This document shows positions 1-7,817 of a stretch of 16,428 nt of DNA, piece by piece. A model generated the notes under the pieces. That model worked only from the letters and a program-made list of their open reading frames with translations, did not search any database and was not told the origin of the DNA. Origin of the DNA: Akkermansiaceae bacterium UBA1518 (GTDB taxonomy: Bacteria > Verrucomicrobiota > Verrucomicrobiia > Verrucomicrobiales > Akkermansiaceae); the NCBI GenBank assembly GCA_002323895.1, contig DCQM01000193.1, positions 1 through 16,428 of the forward strand. Reading direction: 5' to 3'. Made by a program: the position numbers and the translations under genes. How positions within the stretch are numbered: position 1 is the stretch's first letter; the number at the start of each line of letters is the position of its first letter.

Positions 1-2
1 GA

Positions 3-677
3 ACTGGAAACTCAAAGTCATGTTACCATGACCATGGGGATCATGATGATAAGCAACATTCCCACGATCATAACGACTGCCATGACCACGGGGATCACTG
101 CGATCATGATCACGAGGAGGGACATGGTCCCTTCATTACTATTTTCCTAACTCTTACCCCGCTTATCTTGGCGATGACATACACCCAAGATAAACTTTCC
201 AATGGAGGAATGGCAAAAAAAGGACTTTATGAAAAACCGGCCCTCACCAGCGCCAACCTCCCTCCCTTCACCCGGCAGGACCTTGAAAAAAATGTCCCAA
301 AAAACGAACATGGTGAATTCCAACTTCGGATGATCTCTGCTTACTACGCCGCTGGAGATCTCGAAATTCAGGGTATTTTCGAGGGACTCCCGGTCGAACT
401 TGAGGGAAGGATCGCACCCGAAAAAATCAATAATGCATCCGGTGATCGTCTCCGCATTTTCCGGTCCATCATTACCTGCTGCGCAGCCGACCTTCAAATC
501 GTTGGCGTCTCTCTGGAATTCCCGGAAGAAACCAACCGTCCTCAAGTTGAAGACTGGGTGAAAGCCAGTGGCACGCTTACTTTTGAAACAATAGATGCCG
601 ATGTCCTCCCACTCCTTCAAATCCGAGAAGTCATTCCGGCTGAAGAGCCATATTCGGAATTCCGCCGCCGTCAATAA
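3..677 (+). CDS. TIGR03943/YcgQ-like (DUF1980) membrane protein, 3' part, histidine-rich linker
   Basis: The frame is open from base 3, so the gene begins before the window and 224 C-terminal residues are visible. The first 42 or so contain 12 histidines and three cysteines with many aspartates (HDHGDH occurs twice, 54 bases apart). A single membrane segment follows (roughly FITIFLTLTPLILAM), then an extracytoplasmic domain with SIITCCAADLQIVGV, and a conserved tail in which the EEPY motif closes the domain. This order, histidine-rich linker, late membrane helix and CC-AD motif, matches the TIGR03943/YcgQ family. Members usually sit beside a DUF318/ArsP-type permease and are thought to help move or bind metal, so the permease is expected upstream. 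A TTG at 168 is inside the membrane helix and is not a credible start. The metal-linked role is inferred from the family and the histidines. Confidence 0.75.
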   Translation, partial: TGNSKSCYHDHGDHDDKQHSHDHNDCHDHGDHCDHDHEEGHGPFITIFLTLTPLILAMTYTQDKLSNGGMAKKGLYEKPALTSANLPPFTRQDLEKNVPKNEHGEFQLRMISAYYAAGDLEIQGIFEGLPVELEGRIAPEKINNASGDRLRIFRSIITCCAADLQIVGVSLEFPEETNRPQVEDWVKASGTLTFETIDADVLPLLQIREVIPAEEPYSEFRRRQ

Positions 678-683
678 AGACCT

Positions 684-1586
684 ATGCCCCTCAAAGCCCT
701 TCGTAACGAGCTCCTCGGAACAGTCCTTGGATCCAGAGAAGCTGTGGATCTTCTCCTCACTTCGCTTCTAGCCAATGGGCATGCCTTGGTTACCGGCCCT
801 CCGGGGATTGGGAAGACTACCCTTGCCCAAACTCTTGCAACTCTTTTCAGTGGAAGCTATCGCCGCATTCAATTCACCCCAGATTTACTTCCCTCTGACA
901 TTCTTGGCTACCAACTCTATCGACCTCAAAACGGAGACTTTGAATTTATCGCAGGCCCTATTTTTGCAAACTTTGTGTTGGCAGACGAAATCAACCGAGC
1001 TTCACCTCGCACCCAATCGTCCCTACTCGAAGCCATGAACGAGCAACAAGTCACCATCGATGGATCAACCCGTAAACTTGCTGATCCGTTTCTTGTCATT
1101 GCGACCCAAAACGATACCTCCTCAACCGGCACCTTTCCTCTTCCCGAACCCCAACTCGATCGATTTCTGCTCTCAATCCCAATGAGCCTTCCGGATGACC
1201 AAACACAATTAGAAATCTTACGCTTCCATGCGGGAGGAAAATCCACTCAAATTTTGGAGCCCGTCATTTCGTTAGAGCAACTAATTAAGCTCCAAGCCAA
1301 AACCTCGAAGATTTCCGTATCGGACACTTTGCAACGATACCTTCTTGCGCTTTGTCAAACAACCCGATCCATCATTGGTCAAGATCATTCCGTTTCGACT
1401 CGAGCCACCCTTGCCCTTCAAAAAGCAGCCCAAGCCGCTGCCTTTCTCGACAATCAAGAATCAATCCATCCGGATCACGTTCAGAAAATCTTTCCCCACG
1501 TTTTACGCCATCGCCTTCTCACCGAAGATGCTCCCGATCGCGATCACCTTCTTCAAGCAGTTCTAGAACAGACGCCTGTCCCTTGA
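684..1586 (+). CDS. MoxR-family AAA+ ATPase
   Basis: A 300-residue cytoplasmic ATPase of normal MoxR length. Walker A is GPPGIGKTT (38-46), followed by FTPDLLPSDILG, Walker B VLADEIN (98-104), EAMNEQQVTIDG, sensor 1 around ATQN (140-143) and the PEPQLDRF arginine-finger segment (R160). The C-terminal part is the helical lid with SVSTRATLALQKAAQAAA. MoxR proteins are thought to act as chaperones that load cofactors or remodel partner proteins, normally together with DUF58 and VWA-domain proteins encoded next door. Here no such partner follows: the next gene is AsmA-like, and the upstream gene is the metal-linked membrane protein, only six bases away, suggesting co-transcription. The ATG has no Shine-Dalgarno sequence. 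The family call is firm; the client is unknown. Confidence 0.93.
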   Translation: MPLKALRNELLGTVLGSREAVDLLLTSLLANGHALVTGPPGIGKTTLAQTLATLFSGSYRRIQFTPDLLPSDILGYQLYRPQNGDFEFIAGPIFANFVLADEINRASPRTQSSLLEAMNEQQVTIDGSTRKLADPFLVIATQNDTSSTGTFPLPEPQLDRFLLSIPMSLPDDQTQLEILRFHAGGKSTQILEPVISLEQLIKLQAKTSKISVSDTLQRYLLALCQTTRSIIGQDHSVSTRATLALQKAAQAAAFLDNQESIHPDHVQKIFPHVLRHRLLTEDAPDRDHLLQAVLEQTPVP

Positions 1587-1594
1587 TTCAAGTA

Positions 1595-1623
1595 TTGAGC
1601 ACATTTTTAATTCAGCATAAACT
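1595..1623 (+). promoter_or_regulatory. Possible sigma-70-like promoter before the asmA-like gene
   Basis: TTGAGC at 1595-1600 and TAAACT at 1618-1623 are separated by 17 bases, each matching the consensus at four of six positions. The ATG follows only seven bases after the -10-like box, so a transcript would be leaderless or nearly so. This is a pattern match in a short AT-rich gap and may be chance. Confidence 0.25.
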
Positions 1624-1630
1624 GTAGTTA

Positions 1631-4123
1631 ATGATCCGAACTATCCGCGTTGCTCGAACCGCATTCCTGCTCTCGTTTACGCTGATCGGTCTGACAATCG
1701 TAGGCGGCTTAATCTACCTTAATCAAGTTGGCTTTCCTGGTCGCTACGGTGATTGGTTAAAAAGTGAACTCGCCAACAAAGGAGTTCACCTCTCATTTAA
1801 AACTCTTCGCTTTGACTTCAAACAAGGATTGGTTGCAACAGACGTTTCATTCTACAGTGATGAAGGACATTTAGCTCCACTTCTTGAGGGTAGAAAAATG
1901 GCGCTAGATCTTGATAAAACCAAGGCACTTCGAGGGAAATTTAAACTCCACAGTCTAATGATTATCGACGGAATCGCCCATATTCCGATCGATCACGATG
2001 GGCGAAACGTAATCGCCCGAGACATTCATGGAAAAGTAAAGATAACCGAAAGTGGACGCATCATCATTGACGGCGCAAGCGGGCTAATTGAAGGGCTACG
2101 GGTCAACCTTTCCTCCGATCTTCGTATCGCAAAAACTAAACCGAAAGATGATAAGCCCAAGCCCACGGAAACTCTTAAATCGAACCACATCCTCAAAAAA
2201 GTACTCGACGAATTGGCTCTCTGGACTTTTTCAGTTGAAGACCCACCGCAATTAGCATTCAAGATCAAAGGAGACCTAGGTTTCCCTGAGCAGCTTCAAA
2301 CCTCTTTTCGGCTAGATGCCGTTCAATTGAAACGAGGCCAATATAAAGTCAGAAAACTCCTCATGGCGGGCGATCTGCAGGCCCAAATTGTAACCCTCGA
2401 TAAGATTTTACTGCAGGACGAAAGTGGTTCTGCCTCTGGCCAAGCTGATTGGTGCATTTCCAGCAATGACGGACGCTTTGATTTGAACTCCGATCTGCAT
2501 GTCCAAGATTTTCTGAATAACTGTTTTGATGTGAAGGTTCTTAAAGATCTCACTATCAACGGGACTCCACCGATTTTAAAAATCAATGGTTCCTTTTCCT
2601 CTAGGGAGGACGATGGGTTTTTAGTCATCGCTAACGGCCACGGAGACATCAATGAATTCTCTTTCCTTGAAACCGCCTTCGACAAATTATCTTCCGATTT
2701 CTCATGGAAAGATGGTGACCTTTACCTTCGAGATCTAGAAATTATTCGCGAAGGCGATCATCTGAACGGCAATATCATGAGGCAAGGTGATGAGGTTCGA
2801 TTTGATTTGATGTCATCGCTCCCCTTAGAGGCCTTCAAGCCATTTATCAAAAAAGACGGCCCTCTTGAACAAGCGCTTGAGCATGTTACTCTTTCCGAAA
2901 CCTCAACGATCGCTCTCGACGTAGTCGGCACTCTAAATTTAGGTGATCGCACCGATTGGTCCGCTACTGGAAAAGTCTTCCTAAACGACCTCACCTACAA
3001 AGGAACAAGATTCCATCACCTCGCCTCTAGTTATCAAATCGCATCTGATAAAGCTGAATTTTTTGAGGTCGAAGCACTTCTTAATGATGACCAAGAAAGT
3101 ATCCGCCTTCGGCATAAGGGCGCCGCATCTGATTCTATTTATGTCGAACGGATACTCCATGACCCCGAAGAAAATCTTATTACGATCCAAAATCTTCGAG
3201 GTAAAGCATGGGCTACTCCGATTGTAAGGATATTTGCCCCAAAAACTGCCACACATATCGAGGAAACTTATCGCTTTCATAGCCCCCCGCGCTTTACCTT
3301 GGACGGGACCTTCGCTGAAAAAGAAGGAGAGAGCGATAAGAGTTCTTTTATCGTGAAAGTCAGGACCGAAGGGCAAACCGATTACCCCTTTCTTGGATCC
3401 AATCTTCCTCTTCAAAACCTAAAGGCAGATCTTACGGTTCGGGGAACCGGAATCACCGTGCAAAACCTCACTTGTAGCACCTTGAACGGAAGCATCGCAG
3501 GCTCAGTTTTTTGCGATGTCACTCCAGGGCAAAAAACAAAATATCGTGGCGCCGTAAAATGGGATGACCTTTCATTCCAGCAGCTTTCTCAGGTCTACAA
3601 ATTTAAAGAAGAAGAGAAAGGAACTCTTACCGGAAGTATCGATTTCCGGGGTGACTCCGATGGATTAAGTGGCTTCAATGCAGAGGGGCTCCTCGCGATC
3701 AATCAGGGCAATCTAGTTTCACTTCCCATTCTCGGCCCTCTCTCCCCAATCATCTCTGGATTACTTGGCGATAAAGGAGTGGGATATGAGCGCGCCAAAG
3801 ATGCTTCCGCAAACTTTAATGTAACTAACGGAGTTCTGACGACCAAGGACTTTATTGCCATCTCCACTAATGTCATTCTTACCGGAGAAGGCTGGATTGA
3901 TCTACTCTCCGAAAAGCTAGATATGACTATACGAGTGAACGCTCGTGGCCTCTTAGGCTTCATCACCCTTCCCCTCCAACCCTTAAAAGGTATTTTCCAA
4001 TTCCGGGGCACCGGGACTTATGAGAAACCAAAATGGCGGAGCTCCCCTTTTACGCGACCAGAAAAAGGGGGGAAAGACCCAATCTACCAGAAAAGCGGAA
4101 AAGCTCGGATTATCCGCGAATAA
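1631..4123 (+). CDS. AsmA-like envelope protein (TamB/YhdP superfamily)
   Basis: 830 residues with one N-terminal membrane anchor (about residues 9-30) and a long extracytoplasmic part made of alternating short beta strands. The opening region (LKSELANKGVHLSF, then DFKQGLVATDVSF) is the usual start of AsmA/TamB proteins. The C-terminal region, about residues 660-805, has the AsmA_2-like pattern: GLLAINQGNLVSLPILGPLS, then ANFNVTNGVLTTKDF, VILTGEGWIDLLSEKLDM and LPLQPLKGIFQFRGTGTYEKP. Family members form long hydrophobic grooves that carry phospholipids between inner and outer membranes or affect outer-membrane assembly; that role is inferred here. It is separated from moxR by 44 bases that may hold its own promoter. 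It ends in a basic tail rather than another membrane helix. Confidence 0.82.
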   Translation: MIRTIRVARTAFLLSFTLIGLTIVGGLIYLNQVGFPGRYGDWLKSELANKGVHLSFKTLRFDFKQGLVATDVSFYSDEGHLAPLLEGRKMALDLDKTKALRGKFKLHSLMIIDGIAHIPIDHDGRNVIARDIHGKVKITESGRIIIDGASGLIEGLRVNLSSDLRIAKTKPKDDKPKPTETLKSNHILKKVLDELALWTFSVEDPPQLAFKIKGDLGFPEQLQTSFRLDAVQLKRGQYKVRKLLMAGDLQAQIVTLDKILLQDESGSASGQADWCISSNDGRFDLNSDLHVQDFLNNCFDVKVLKDLTINGTPPILKINGSFSSREDDGFLVIANGHGDINEFSFLETAFDKLSSDFSWKDGDLYLRDLEIIREGDHLNGNIMRQGDEVRFDLMSSLPLEAFKPFIKKDGPLEQALEHVTLSETSTIALDVVGTLNLGDRTDWSATGKVFLNDLTYKGTRFHHLASSYQIASDKAEFFEVEALLNDDQESIRLRHKGAASDSIYVERILHDPEENLITIQNLRGKAWATPIVRIFAPKTATHIEETYRFHSPPRFTLDGTFAEKEGESDKSSFIVKVRTEGQTDYPFLGSNLPLQNLKADLTVRGTGITVQNLTCSTLNGSIAGSVFCDVTPGQKTKYRGAVKWDDLSFQQLSQVYKFKEEEKGTLTGSIDFRGDSDGLSGFNAEGLLAINQGNLVSLPILGPLSPIISGLLGDKGVGYERAKDASANFNVTNGVLTTKDFIAISTNVILTGEGWIDLLSEKLDMTIRVNARGLLGFITLPLQPLKGIFQFRGTGTYEKPKWRSSPFTRPEKGGKDPIYQKSGKARIIRE

Positions 4124-4125
4124 GC

Positions 4126-4177
4126 CGATCTATTCTCCGGAAGCTCCAAGTCTCTTTTGAGAGACGTCCGCAGATCG
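4126..4177. terminator. Nested inverted repeats between convergent asmA-like and avtA genes
   Basis: The 67-base convergent gap holds two nested perfect stems: CGATCT (4126-4131) with AGATCG (4172-4177) outside, and GTCTCT (4150-4155) with AGAGAC (4160-4165) around a TTTG loop inside. CGGA and TCCG add a weaker pair between them. There is no T-run on either side, so this is not a standard intrinsic terminator. It could still end or stabilise both transcripts. Confidence 0.35.
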
Positions 4178-4190
4178 ACCCACTTTCTGA

Positions 4191-5462
4191 CTAAAGAGCC
4201 TTAAAAAGGCGATTCACTTCATCGGCAATCACCTTGATTCCGGACTCTACCGTCTCAGCATCCATCGTGTAACTCACCCGGATACACTCGCTCGTGTGTT
4301 TCCAATTGGAATCTCTCGGCAATCCAAAAAAAAAGTATTCGCTCGGAACGATCAAAACCCCACGACTTTTCAGGCGTTGGTAAAGTTCTTTTGCCGTGAT
4401 GGGAAGACCCTCAAACCAAAGCCATAGAAACAACGCCCCTTCACTTCGATGAATGAAATATGGAACGGAATCATCAAGCTCTCTCGTAAAAAGATTCTGC
4501 GCCATCTTGGACCTTCTCTCATAGAACGGCTTCACTTCTTCTTTACTCAAACGCAAAATTTCTCCGCTTTCCACTAGTGGGCGCAGAATCTCTTGGCCGA
4601 TATTCGCATTAGCCAAGCCAACAATCGAGGTCATCGACGACACCTGTCGGCAAATTTCCTTACCTGCCACGACGATCCCAGTGCGAGTTCCCGGCAAACC
4701 AATCTTGGAAAGACTCAATGTTAAAATCATTCCTTCATCCCAAACTGGTGTTACATCAGAAAAGATAACATTGGGAAAAGGAGCTCCGTACGCGTTGTCA
4801 ATGATAAGTGGAATACTCTGCTCTCTTGCGATTTCTCTAAGTCTCTCAATCTCATCATCAGTCAGAACATTTCCTGAAGGGTTGGTCGGCCGAGAAACGC
4901 AAATCGCCGCAATATCATCACCGGGATTTACCGCATCGAAGTCGACCCTATACTTGAATTCATGTGGTCCTATTTTTTCAATACGCGCCGGAAGCGCTTC
5001 AAAAAATTCCGGGCCTACTGATTGATTTGCGTATCCAATATATTCCGGAACTAACGGCAGCAGAATTTTTTTTCGAGAACCATCACGGAATGTTCCGGCC
5101 AAAGCGTTGAATAAAAAGAAAAACGCAGTTTGACCTCCCATCGTAACCGCGAAATTCTCATGAGTGACTTCCCAACCAAATTCCTTTTGAAAGAGTTTGG
5201 CGAGAGCCTTTCGAAATAGCTCACTTCCCGCCGGAACGTCATAGTTTCCAATCATTTTTTCAAGCCCTCCGGGATCGCTCATGATCTCTTGCATTCGATG
5301 ACGCCAAACGGCATCAATTTCTGGAATATGAGCCGGCTGACCACCACCCAACATCTTAACATTACCACCAGCAGCGAGTGCCTCACCCAAATCATCCATC
5401 AATTCTCCGATGCCGCTACCCTCGCAGAGATTTTCCCCAAATTTTGAAAGCCTCCAGGTCAC
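4191..5462 (-). CDS. avtA: Valine--pyruvate aminotransferase
   Basis: A 423-residue fold-type I PLP aminotransferase in the cytoplasm. It interconverts L-alanine plus 2-oxoisovalerate with pyruvate plus L-valine. It matches Escherichia coli AvtA along its whole length from memory: GIGELMDDL, MLGGGQPAHIPE, NYDVPAGSELF, PLVPEYIGYA, ICVSRPTNPSGNV, IDNAYGAPFP (Asp222, Tyr225), SLSKIGLPGTRTG with the PLP lysine at Lys253, and EGALFLWLWFEGLPIT near the end. The start is GTG at 5462. No in-frame ATG lies upstream, and the N-terminus begins where the family's does. An AGGA lies about 11 bases before it and a GGAG two bases before it, making this the only start in the window with purine-rich upstream sequence of this kind. 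It stands alone on the minus strand, divergent from the flavoprotein cluster. Confidence 0.95.
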   Translation of the reverse strand: MTWRLSKFGENLCEGSGIGELMDDLGEALAAGGNVKMLGGGQPAHIPEIDAVWRHRMQEIMSDPGGLEKMIGNYDVPAGSELFRKALAKLFQKEFGWEVTHENFAVTMGGQTAFFFLFNALAGTFRDGSRKKILLPLVPEYIGYANQSVGPEFFEALPARIEKIGPHEFKYRVDFDAVNPGDDIAAICVSRPTNPSGNVLTDDEIERLREIAREQSIPLIIDNAYGAPFPNVIFSDVTPVWDEGMILTLSLSKIGLPGTRTGIVVAGKEICRQVSSMTSIVGLANANIGQEILRPLVESGEILRLSKEEVKPFYERRSKMAQNLFTRELDDSVPYFIHRSEGALFLWLWFEGLPITAKELYQRLKSRGVLIVPSEYFFFGLPRDSNWKHTSECIRVSYTMDAETVESGIKVIADEVNRLFKAL

Positions 5463-5543
5463 AGCTCCATCATCCTTTCCTCAGCGTCATTTGTCACTGA
5501 AATCTCTCTACCTCGAAGAAAAAATAGTTACACTTAAGTCGTA

Positions 5544-7808
5544 ATGCCCTCTGAAATGTTAAAACCTGTCCTCATTGCACTGATTACAACTTCTCTCCAC
5601 GGGTCCGAGTCTCTTTTTGTGGAAGCCGAAGCCTTCTCAGATCGCGGAGGATGGTCCGTTGACTCCCAGTTTATTCTTAATATGGGATCCGCCTACCTCA
5701 TGGCGCACGGTCTAGGGACTCCGGTAGCCGATGCCACAACCGAAGTGACATTCCCTTCAACCGGCACATACCGCCTCCATGTCCGAACCAAAGACTGGGT
5801 TGCCAAATGGAACGCCCCAGGCGCACCTGGGAAATTCGCCGTCAGTATTGGTGGAAAACGAGATGCCACCACTTTCGGAACTGAAGGAGCGGACTGGCAA
5901 TGGCAACGCGGAGGCACATTTAAAATCACCTCAAGAAAAACAACTCTCAAGCTGATAGATCTCACCGGATTCAATGGAAGATGTGACGCTCTGTATTTCA
6001 CCAAAGATGTCAAGGACATCCCCCCCACTAAGGGCCCGGACCTTTTTGAATTCCGTAGAAAAGCTCTCAAACTTCCCCCCATCCCGCCCACCAAAAACGA
6101 TTACGACCTTGTCGTGATCGGAGGTGGTTACTCTGGACTTAGCGCAGCTATTTCGGCAGCCCGCCACGGATTGAAAGTCGCTCTCATTCACGATCGAGCC
6201 ATTCTCGGCGGCAATGGATCATCAGAAGTTCAAGTCTGGGCGATGGGCGGGACCCAACTCGGAAGATTTCCCCACCTTGGCGAAATCGTGAACGAATTTT
6301 CTGACTTCTCCCGTGACTCACCAGGATTGATTCATGAGTTTGTCGATGACTTGAAAGAGAAGGTCGTTCGCTCCGAAGACAATATTGACCTTTACCTCAA
6401 TCACTTCGCCTTTCGCACTAATACCAAGGACAAGCTAATCGAATCCGTAGACGCTGTGGATACCACCACCGGAGCTTTCACCCGTATTGCAGGATCTCTC
6501 TTCTGCGATTCCACGGGGCATGGCACTATTGGGGCACAAGCTGGAGCCAAATTTATGATGGCTGAAAAAGGTCATATGGGAATGTCGAATATGTGGTCTG
6601 TAAAAGATACTGGCAAAAAAATCGAATGGCCAAAAACGCCGTGGGCGCTACCGCTCAGCAAGGGCGATTACCCCTCTCTTCATGGTTCGCGCGGACCTTA
6701 TCAGAAATTTAAAAAAGCCGAATGGTTCTGGGAGGGCGGCTACGACAAACACCCGATCAATGATCTTGAGGAAATCCGCGACTGGAATCTTCGCGCAAAC
6801 TTCGGAGCCTTTGCCCACATCAAAAAATCCGATAGTAGCGCTAAACTTATGTGGATGGCATTTGTTGGAGGTAACCGTGAATCTCGGCGAATCGAAGGAG
6901 ATATCATCCTCACCGGAGATGATATCGCCGCAAAAAAAGAATTTCCCGATGCCAGTGTCCCCACCACTTGGTCTATCGATCTTCACTATCCAAAAAAGGA
7001 ATTCCAAAAGGGGGTCGCAAAAGAGAACCCTTTTATTTCGATTGCAGTGCACGATCGTAAGGTTGACCGTAAGTCCGGCTACAACATTCCTTACCGTTGT
7101 TTCTACTCTAAGAATATTGACAACCTTTTCATGGCAGGCCGCTGTGTTTCGGTGGATCGCCGCGCCCTCGGCACCACCCGCGTCATGCGCACTTGTGGAA
7201 TGATGGGCGAAGTGGTCGGAAAGGCCGCCTGGATTGCTACCAATCGTAAAACCTCTCCCCGTGGAGTTTACCAAAACTACCTTCCCCTCTTGATCGACCT
7301 AATTGAGAAGCCAGGCCGCGCCCGCAGGCAAAGCCTCAATGCCCCTCTGACCATCCCACCAATTCCCAAGGGCGGGCTCAGAGGTAGACCACAGAAACGG
7401 AACATCATCAACCTCAAGGGACTCGTTTTTGACGACGTTAAAGCAAAGCTCGAGGGATCGTGGAGAAAGGGCGATGGCCTTAGACCACATCACGGACTGG
7501 GTTACCAATATGCTCCCTATCCAGCATCAGCCACCTACAACATTCGGGTCAAAGATTCCGGAAATTACGAGGTGCGGGTTCATTGGCTCAATCACAATAA
7601 CCGTACAACTGCAGCCGAGCTCGTCCTCACTCATGCTAAGGGAACTGAGACCATCATTCTTGATCAAACTAAAACGCCAGCCCAGAAAACTTACACTTCC
7701 CTTGGGTCCTTCGATTTTGTCGATGTCCTTCCTGCCATGTTCACGGTCACCTCAAAGGCAGCCGGCAATCTTCATATTGATGCCATTCAACTTCTCAAAT
7801 CAAAGTAA
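5544..7808 (+). CDS. Exported FAD-dependent oxidoreductase with flanking beta-sandwich and golvesin-type domains
   Basis: 754 residues. A short Sec-like signal peptide (core about 8-19, only one lysine before it and no twin arginine) is followed by an N-terminal beta-sandwich module (about 24-155, beginning LFVEAEAFSDRGGW). The FAD domain has DLVVIGGGYSGLSAA (GxGxxG at 193-198), GGNGSSEVQVW (222-232), an IPYRCFYSKNIDNLFMAGRC segment (MAGRC 530-534) and GTTRVMRTCGMMGEVVGKAA. These mark the FAD_oxidored (PF12831) family. Residues 626-754 form a golvesin-C-like domain (GLVFDD, YNIRVKDSGNYEVRVHW, LGSFDFVDV). Such proteins are common in Planctomycetes and Verrucomicrobia, where their substrates are unknown; a glycan or secondary-metabolite substrate is a guess. 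The next gene starts nine bases later and encodes an FMN-binding membrane protein, which could pass on its electrons. An in-frame ATG four codons further on is an alternative start. Confidence 0.85.
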   Translation: MPSEMLKPVLIALITTSLHGSESLFVEAEAFSDRGGWSVDSQFILNMGSAYLMAHGLGTPVADATTEVTFPSTGTYRLHVRTKDWVAKWNAPGAPGKFAVSIGGKRDATTFGTEGADWQWQRGGTFKITSRKTTLKLIDLTGFNGRCDALYFTKDVKDIPPTKGPDLFEFRRKALKLPPIPPTKNDYDLVVIGGGYSGLSAAISAARHGLKVALIHDRAILGGNGSSEVQVWAMGGTQLGRFPHLGEIVNEFSDFSRDSPGLIHEFVDDLKEKVVRSEDNIDLYLNHFAFRTNTKDKLIESVDAVDTTTGAFTRIAGSLFCDSTGHGTIGAQAGAKFMMAEKGHMGMSNMWSVKDTGKKIEWPKTPWALPLSKGDYPSLHGSRGPYQKFKKAEWFWEGGYDKHPINDLEEIRDWNLRANFGAFAHIKKSDSSAKLMWMAFVGGNRESRRIEGDIILTGDDIAAKKEFPDASVPTTWSIDLHYPKKEFQKGVAKENPFISIAVHDRKVDRKSGYNIPYRCFYSKNIDNLFMAGRCVSVDRRALGTTRVMRTCGMMGEVVGKAAWIATNRKTSPRGVYQNYLPLLIDLIEKPGRARRQSLNAPLTIPPIPKGGLRGRPQKRNIINLKGLVFDDVKAKLEGSWRKGDGLRPHHGLGYQYAPYPASATYNIRVKDSGNYEVRVHWLNHNNRTTAAELVLTHAKGTETIILDQTKTPAQKTYTSLGSFDFVDVLPAMFTVTSKAAGNLHIDAIQLLKSK

Positions 7809-7817
7809 ATAGACAAG

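Noticed and set aside
147..674. Long antisense open frame opposite the TIGR03943-like gene
   Set aside because: No recognisable motif; it is the shadow of a gene whose frame carries conserved family motifs.
1345..1627. Arg/Ser-rich frames overlapping the end of moxR
   Set aside because: Low-complexity translations of the moxR C-terminus in other frames.
6648..7274. 208-codon antisense frame in the FAD oxidoreductase
   Set aside because: It lies fully within a well-supported coding region and has no domain-like features.
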